DNA from: Pelagibacterales bacterium SAG-MED38
GTDB taxonomy: Bacteria > Pseudomonadota > Alphaproteobacteria > Pelagibacterales > Pelagibacteraceae
Length of the DNA stretch: 64,000 nucleotides
Direction of reading: 5' to 3'
Assembly (NCBI GenBank): GCA_014653585.1
Contig: JACWEH010000002.1
Coordinates: forward strand, 23,999-87,998
The notes under the pieces are model-generated. The model had not been told where the DNA came from, made no database searches, and worked only from the letters and a program-made list of their open reading frames with translations. Positions 58,987-64,000 of this stretch are shown piece after piece; the first letter of the stretch is position 1; the number at the start of each line of letters is the position of its first letter. Made by a program: the position numbers and the translations under genes.

Positions 58987-59550
58987 CTATAATCTTGACG
59001 CACTATCATTCATCCAGGAGAATAAATGTTCAGAAAAAGAACGCCTTACGAACAAATTAACCTCATTTTGACTTTGATTGTGAATAATAACATCGATTTT
59101 TGCAATAATTGTTTGAGTTACAGATCCAACTTTGTTTCTAAATTCATTAAAATTAAAAGGTGATCCAGTCTGAAATAAATCGTATATTTTATCTCCTTTT
59201 AAAGTAATTCTTACATATTGATCTGTAACATCTGTTACAGCTCCTAAATTTAAATTGCATATATTCTTATTGAGAAGTGTTTCTGTATTGTATGTATTTG
59301 TTTTTTCTTCAAGAACATTGTTTGAAAAAATCATCCATTCATCAGGACTCAACCATAAAGCTGTCAATTTTTCACTTTGAGTTGATGTATTAGCTTTTGT
59401 TGGTAAGACCATGTTTAAAGATTTACCAACAGCTGATAAGAAGTCTCTCTTTTTTCCTCTTATTATCAATTTCATAACTGGATTTATCTCAGCAATTTTT
59501 AAACCTTGATATGATTTTTCCTCTTTTATTGATTGATTATAATTTAGCAT
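58987..59550 (-). CDS. soxG: Sarcosine oxidase subunit gamma
   Basis: Gamma subunit of heterotetrameric sarcosine oxidase, 187 residues. The LWLSPDEWMIFSNN segment near residue 66 and DVTDQYVRITLKGDKIYDLF near residue 106 match the SoxG family, which is related to the folate-binding GcvT fold. Its start overlaps the soxA stop by 14 bases, supporting co-translation. Last sox gene before the ABC genes. Confidence 0.93.
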   Translation of the reverse strand: MLNYNQSIKEEKSYQGLKIAEINPVMKLIIRGKKRDFLSAVGKSLNMVLPTKANTSTQSEKLTALWLSPDEWMIFSNNVLEEKTNTYNTETLLNKNICNLNLGAVTDVTDQYVRITLKGDKIYDLFQTGSPFNFNEFRNKVGSVTQTIIAKIDVIIHNQSQNEVNLFVRRSFSEHLFSWMNDSASRL

Positions 59551-62548
59551 TTAATCTTTCACCTTCTTTATCTAAAAAAACAGGATCAGCTACAGTCACA
59601 TTTATATTTTTATTTTCCATCGGAATAATTAACTTTTGTCCAATCATTTTTTTTCCGCCCTTGACCACTCCTAATGCAATAGACTTATTTAAATTCGGAC
59701 TATAGTAACTTGAAGTAACATGACCTAACATTTCAACAGGTGATTTTTTAATATCATCAACTATCTGTGCACCTTCTTCTAAAACTTCCTCAGGATTTTC
59801 AGTAAGTAAGCCAACTAATTGTTTTCTGTCATCTTTAATTGTGTCTGATCTATATAGTGATCTTTTTCCAATGAAGTCATATTTTTTCTTACTCACTATC
59901 CAGTCCATTTGTAAATCAATTGGTGTCATCGTTGCATCTGTATCTTGCCCAACTATTATAAAACCTTTTTCAGCTCTCAATAAATGCATCGTTTCTGTTC
60001 CATAAGGAGTAATGTTAAAATCTTTACCTGCCTCCATACACTTTTCCCATACAGATTTTCCATAATTTGATTGAATATTAATTTCATAACTTTGTTCTCC
60101 AGTGAAACTAATTCTCATAACTCTACATTTTATTTGACCAATTTTTGTATTTTTAAACGACATATGTGGAAATTTTTCATCAGAAAAATCTAAATCAGGA
60201 ATAACTTTAGATACAATTTTTTTACTATGTGGACCACAAACACTTATAGTTGCATAATGATCAGTTACAGATGACAAATAAACATCTAATTCAGGCCACT
60301 CAGTTTGAAGATAATCTTCAAGTTTTGCTAATACGTTTGCTGCCCCCCCAGTAGTAGTAGTCATTATATAATGATTTTCATCTAACCTGGTTGTTACTCC
60401 ATCATCATATACCATGCCATCTTCGTTCAGCATCAAACCATAACGACATTTACCAATAGCAAGTTTTGACCAAGCATTGGTATAAACACGATTTAAAAAT
60501 TCTGAAGCATCTGTTCCTTGAATGTCAATTTTCCCTAAAGTGGATGCATCTAATATACCTGCACATTCTCTAGCTGCTTTACTCTCTCTTTGTACAGCCT
60601 GGTGCATATTTTCATTCTCTTTAGGATAGTACCAAGCTCTTTTCCACTGACCCACATTTTCAAACTTAGCATTATTTGCAATATGCCAATCATGAATAGG
60701 CGTGCGCCTAATTATATCAAAAAACTCTCCTACATTTCTTCCAACTATAGTTCCAAAGGTAAGTGGTGTATAAGGTGGTCTAAAAGTTGTGGTTCCATGT
60801 TCACCCATTTTAGTCCCTGCAGTTTCAGAAATGATTCCTAAAGCATGCATATTACCTAGTTTACCTTGGTCAGTGCCCATGCCAGTAGTTGTATATCTTT
60901 TTACATGTTCTATTGATCTAAATCCTTCTCTTAGAGCTAATTTTATATCTTTAGCAGTTGCATCGTTTTGGTAATCTACAAAAGATTTAGTTTTCCCTAA
61001 TATTTTATCTGAGGGCAACAACCAGATATTTCTTTTTGATTTATTTATTCCAGTAATGATTTCAAAAGTTTTGTAATCTATATTATTGATACTAAGAAAT
61101 TTTTTGACAGATAATACAGTGTTTGTTGTGGTTTCCTCTAAACTTAAATCTCCATTACAGGACCCAATGCTTAATTGATCAGAAGGATATTCGTTTGGAA
61201 TAAAAACTTGATCATCTTCTCTAAATTTTAATTTTCCTCCTGATTGTGTAAATAAGTGAACTGCTGGTGTCCATCCACCCGACACACCCAAAGAATCACA
61301 ACTTAATTTTATTTTTTTACCAATAACCTTTTGCCCATCTTTAGAGAGCTCCATAATTGATAACCCATTGATTCTTTTATACCCATAAGTATCAACAATA
61401 GTGTAACCTTTGAAAATTCTAATATTATTTTTCTCTAATTCATAGGAAAGTTTAGAGTCTATTTTTTCTCTATTATCTATAATTGCATTTACCTTAATTC
61501 CCCTTTGAACCAAACTAATTGCAGTTTCGTATGCAGTATCATTATTTGTAAATAGAATATTATTTTCACCACACGCTACACCGTATAAATCGATATATTT
61601 TTTCATTGCTGAAGACAATAAAATTCCTGGGCGATCATTGTTATTAAATATTAGAGGCCTTTCTATTGCGCCTGTAGCAGTGATAACTTTTTTTGCCCTA
61701 ATCTTTAATAGTCTATGTCTTACTTTATTATCCCTTTGATTAATTGGTAAATGATCAGTGAGATTTTCACGAGCTAACAAAAAATTATATCCGTGGAAAG
61801 CTGCTACACTAGTTCTTGTTTTAATTTCTAAATTTTCTAATTTAATTATTTCATTAATTTCTTTTTCTAACCATGAACTAGTTATTTGATTGTTAATTTT
61901 TGAAAATTTTGAGTTATCATAAATTGTTGATCCACCTAAAAATGATTTTTCATCCACCAAGAGTGTTTTTAAACCATTCTTAGCTGCCATTTTGGCTGCA
62001 ATTATTCCCGATATACCAGCACCAATTACTAGAACATCACAGTGAATATATTTATGTTCATAAATATCTGGATCAGCTTCTTTTGGTGACTTCCCTAATC
62101 CTGCAGATTTTCTTATAAAGTATTCATATTTTTCCCAAAAACTTTTAGGCCACATAAAAGTTTTATAATAAAAACCTGCTGGTAGAACAGGGGACAGAAT
62201 ATTATTAATTCCGCCAATATCAAAATTTACACTTGGCCAACAATTTTGACTAGATGCAATTAAACCATCATAAATTTCAATTTCAGTAGCTCTAACGTTC
62301 GGCTCAGCTCTAGAAGTATTATCATGTAACTGAACAATTGCATTGGGTTCCTCTGAGCCAGCCGTCATAATTCCACGAGGTCTATGGTATTTAAAACTTC
62401 TTCCTACAAGATGAACATCGTTAGCTAATAGAGCGGATGCTAAAGTATCACCTTTATAACCATAATATGTTTTACTATTAAATTTGAATGAAATTCGATA
62501 AGTTTCATCTACTAATTTACTTGATTTAAATCTTAAATTTTTAGACAT
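59537..62548 (-). CDS. soxA: Sarcosine oxidase subunit alpha
   Basis: Large subunit, 1003 residues. The N-terminal domain has KGDTLASALLANDVHLVGRSFKYHRPRG-type features (about 33-60), then an NAD/FAD-binding domain with VLVIGAGISGIIAAKMAA near residue 175, and a C-terminal GcvT-like folate domain (about 620-990) with RAEKGFIIVGQDTDATMTP and GMLGHVTSS-like ending (VEMLGHVTSSYYSPN). The enzyme oxidises sarcosine to glycine and passes the methyl carbon to tetrahydrofolate. Encoded between soxD and soxG. Confidence 0.97.
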   Translation of the reverse strand: MSKNLRFKSSKLVDETYRISFKFNSKTYYGYKGDTLASALLANDVHLVGRSFKYHRPRGIMTAGSEEPNAIVQLHDNTSRAEPNVRATEIEIYDGLIASSQNCWPSVNFDIGGINNILSPVLPAGFYYKTFMWPKSFWEKYEYFIRKSAGLGKSPKEADPDIYEHKYIHCDVLVIGAGISGIIAAKMAAKNGLKTLLVDEKSFLGGSTIYDNSKFSKINNQITSSWLEKEINEIIKLENLEIKTRTSVAAFHGYNFLLARENLTDHLPINQRDNKVRHRLLKIRAKKVITATGAIERPLIFNNNDRPGILLSSAMKKYIDLYGVACGENNILFTNNDTAYETAISLVQRGIKVNAIIDNREKIDSKLSYELEKNNIRIFKGYTIVDTYGYKRINGLSIMELSKDGQKVIGKKIKLSCDSLGVSGGWTPAVHLFTQSGGKLKFREDDQVFIPNEYPSDQLSIGSCNGDLSLEETTTNTVLSVKKFLSINNIDYKTFEIITGINKSKRNIWLLPSDKILGKTKSFVDYQNDATAKDIKLALREGFRSIEHVKRYTTTGMGTDQGKLGNMHALGIISETAGTKMGEHGTTTFRPPYTPLTFGTIVGRNVGEFFDIIRRTPIHDWHIANNAKFENVGQWKRAWYYPKENENMHQAVQRESKAARECAGILDASTLGKIDIQGTDASEFLNRVYTNAWSKLAIGKCRYGLMLNEDGMVYDDGVTTRLDENHYIMTTTTGGAANVLAKLEDYLQTEWPELDVYLSSVTDHYATISVCGPHSKKIVSKVIPDLDFSDEKFPHMSFKNTKIGQIKCRVMRISFTGEQSYEINIQSNYGKSVWEKCMEAGKDFNITPYGTETMHLLRAEKGFIIVGQDTDATMTPIDLQMDWIVSKKKYDFIGKRSLYRSDTIKDDRKQLVGLLTENPEEVLEEGAQIVDDIKKSPVEMLGHVTSSYYSPNLNKSIALGVVKGGKKMIGQKLIIPMENKNINVTVADPVFLDKEGERLNAKL

Positions 62549-62551
62549 TGG

Positions 62552-62827
62552 TTATTTTACAGGTGGCTTTTCACCCATTTTATAAACTGCTTTAATTTGG
62601 TCATTTGAAGTATCTCGAGCAATATTGAACCATTTTCTACAACCGTGAATATGATTCCATCTTTCGAACTGAACACCTTTGATATTTTTTCTCATAAATA
62701 AAAACTCAGCCCATTCATCATCACTTAACTCTGTTGGTTGTTTTGGTCTTTCTATATGGGCTTCACCCCCAGCTTTAAATTCACTTTGCTCTCTTTCACC
62801 ACAAAAAGGACAATTAATTAAAAACAT
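62552..62827 (-). CDS. soxD: Sarcosine oxidase subunit delta
   Basis: Small zinc-binding subunit, 91 residues. CPFCGEREQSEF at residues 6-17 gives two zinc ligands and HGCRKWFN near residue 61 the other conserved residues; the intervening DDEWAEFLFMRKN segment is typical of SoxD. One-base overlap with soxB and three bases to soxA. Confidence 0.96.
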   Translation of the reverse strand: MFLINCPFCGEREQSEFKAGGEAHIERPKQPTELSDDEWAEFLFMRKNIKGVQFERWNHIHGCRKWFNIARDTSNDQIKAVYKMGEKPPVK

Positions 62828-64000
62828 TAGTGTGCAACAGCTGCAGCGCCATGTTCATCGACCAAATCACCACTTACAAATCTATTTAAGTTAAATGCAG
62901 CATTAAGTTTATGAGGTTCATCATTAGCAATTGTGTGAGCAAATAAATCTCCTGATCCTGGTGTAGCCTTAAATCCTCCAGTTCCCCAACCGCAATTAAA
63001 ATATAAACCTTTTATTAATGTTTTGCTTATTATTGGACTTGCATCAGGACATATATCAACAATTCCACCCCACTGACGTAGCATTCTCATTCTACTAAAA
63101 ATTGGATACAATTCTAGTATTGCATTCAAAGTTCCTTCCACAATATCATGACTTCCTTTTTGGGAATAAGATATATAATCATCCGTTCCAGCTCCAATAA
63201 CAAGTTCTCCCTTATCAGATTGACTTACATAAGCATGAACTGCATTTGACATTACAACAGTATCAATAATTGGTTTAACTGGTTCGGATACTAAAGCTTG
63301 AAGAGGTTTACTTTCTAGGGGTAATTTTAATCCTGCCATATTTGCTATAACACTAGAGTGACCAGCAGCTACAACGCCAATTTTTTTTGCTTTAATAAAT
63401 CCTTTAGTTGTCTCTATACCTTCAACTGTATCACCGTTTCTTTTTATTCCTTTTACTTCACAATTCTGAATAATATCCACACCCATTTCATCAGCACCTC
63501 TTGCGTACCCCCAAGCAACAGCATCATGTCTTGCTGTACCTGCTCTTCTTTGGAGAGTGCCACCTAAAACTGGATAACGAATATCCTGAGAAGTATTTAT
63601 AATTGGACAAAATTTCTTGACTTCCTCGGTGTTCAAATAAACAGCATCGATCCCATTTAGTCTATTTGCATGAGTCCTTCTTTTTAAATCTCTTACATCT
63701 TGTAAATTATGAGCGAGATTCATAACACCTCTTTGACTAAACATAACATTATAATTTAACTCTTGAGATAAACCTTCCCAAATTTTAAGAGCATGATTAT
63801 AAAGACCAGCACTTGCATCCCATAAATAATTTGATCTTATTATTGTAGTATTTCGACCAGTATTTCCACCGCCTATCCAACCTTTTTCAACAACTGCAAT
63901 ATTCTTCATGTTATGTTTTTTAGCTAAATAATAGGCTGTTGCTAGACCATGTCCGCCGCCACCAACTATTATAGCTTCATACTCTTTCTTGGGCTCAGGA
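62827..64000 (-). CDS. soxB: Sarcosine oxidase subunit beta, 5' end cut by window edge
   Basis: FAD-containing catalytic subunit. The open frame runs to the window end: before the ATG at 63909 another 30 in-frame codons encode [20 protein letters not shown], the FAD-binding GxGxxG motif, so 63909 is not the start. Later landmarks are [33 protein letters not shown] and a C-terminal [20 protein letters not shown] segment. About 390 residues are present, so only about 25 are likely missing. First gene of the visible soxB-D-A-G order. Confidence 0.97.
   Translation of the reverse strand, partial: PEPKKEYEAIIVGGGGHGLATAYYLAKKHNMKNIAVVEKGWIGGGNTGRNTTIIRSNYLWDASAGLYNHALKIWEGLSQELNYNVMFSQRGVMNLAHNLQDVRDLKRRTHANRLNGIDAVYLNTEEVKKFCPIINTSQDIRYPVLGGTLQRRAGTARHDAVAWGYARGADEMGVDIIQNCEVKGIKRNGDTVEGIETTKGFIKAKKIGVVAAGHSSVIANMAGLKLPLESKPLQALVSEPVKPIIDTVVMSNAVHAYVSQSDKGELVIGAGTDDYISYSQKGSHDIVEGTLNAILELYPIFSRMRMLRQWGGIVDICPDASPIISKTLIKGLYFNCGWGTGGFKATPGSGDLFAHTIANDEPHKLNAAFNLNRFVSGDLVDEHGAAAVAH

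Noticed and set aside
1..64000. CRISPR arrays or long tandem repeats.
   Set aside because: No regularly spaced direct repeats were seen; only A/T runs and short coding repeats such as the three topA C-terminal units.

Overview
The window looks like one contiguous piece of a SAR11 (Pelagibacterales, 'Candidatus Pelagibacter'-like) alphaproteobacterial chromosome. The evidence is the very low GC (by eye about 30%), Lys/Asn/Ile-rich proteins, gene junctions of a few bases or overlapping ATGA/TAATG, single-copy compact operons, GatCAB, and a four-subunit sarcosine oxidase operon. I see no insertion sequence, prophage or CRISPR array, and no gene-free stretch longer than about 160 bases. The species call is inference; the gene families are read directly from motifs.

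Layout. (1) 2-550: 3' part of NAD kinase, cut by the window edge. (2) 553-8576: a surface-sugar island with the first two enzymes of CDP-6-deoxyhexose synthesis (RfbF, RfbG) at its two ends. Between them lie two sugar C-methyltransferase-like proteins, a Gfo/Idh-type oxidoreductase, an SDR and two glycosyltransferase-like proteins. (3) 8577-11079: tRNA-Thr, RlmB, tRNA-Tyr, tRNA-Gly, EF-Tu and tRNA-Trp. (4) 11103-22154: secE-nusG-rplKAJL-rpoBC. (5) 22184-38205: str, S10, spc and alpha operons fused into one run (rpsL to rplQ, with secY and adk). (6) 38217-44130: rluC, lipB, mgtE, panC, galU, ugd. (7) 44134-50765, minus strand: ruvX, pyrB, a pyrC-like gene, plsY, topA, a small exported protein and a RidA protein. 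(8) 50816-57416: gatCAB, an O-methyltransferase with TrhO, a MATE exporter and a secreted nuclease. (9) 57413-64000, minus strand: soxBDAG followed by an ABC substrate-binding protein and a permease, with soxB cut by the window edge.

How the genes work together. Most of the window is the transcription and translation core (RNA polymerase, 30 ribosomal proteins, EF-Tu, EF-G, SecE/SecY, NusG, four tRNAs), with rRNA and tRNA modification enzymes around it (RlmB, RluC, TrhO, GatCAB). The sugar island, together with GalU and Ugd, supplies nucleotide sugars for the cell surface. The sox operon demethylates sarcosine to glycine and feeds C1 units to folate, in line with the known C1 and glycine physiology of SAR11.

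Most notable points: an O-methyltransferase-TrhO gene pair that could form a complete 5-methoxyuridine wobble pathway; a dihydroorotase that has lost metal-ligand histidines and is probably a structural partner of PyrB; a possible structured leader before rpsL; a CDP-linked branched-sugar cassette abutting a tRNA gene; a conserved-looking small exported protein between topA and ridA; and no space for rpmD in the spc operon.
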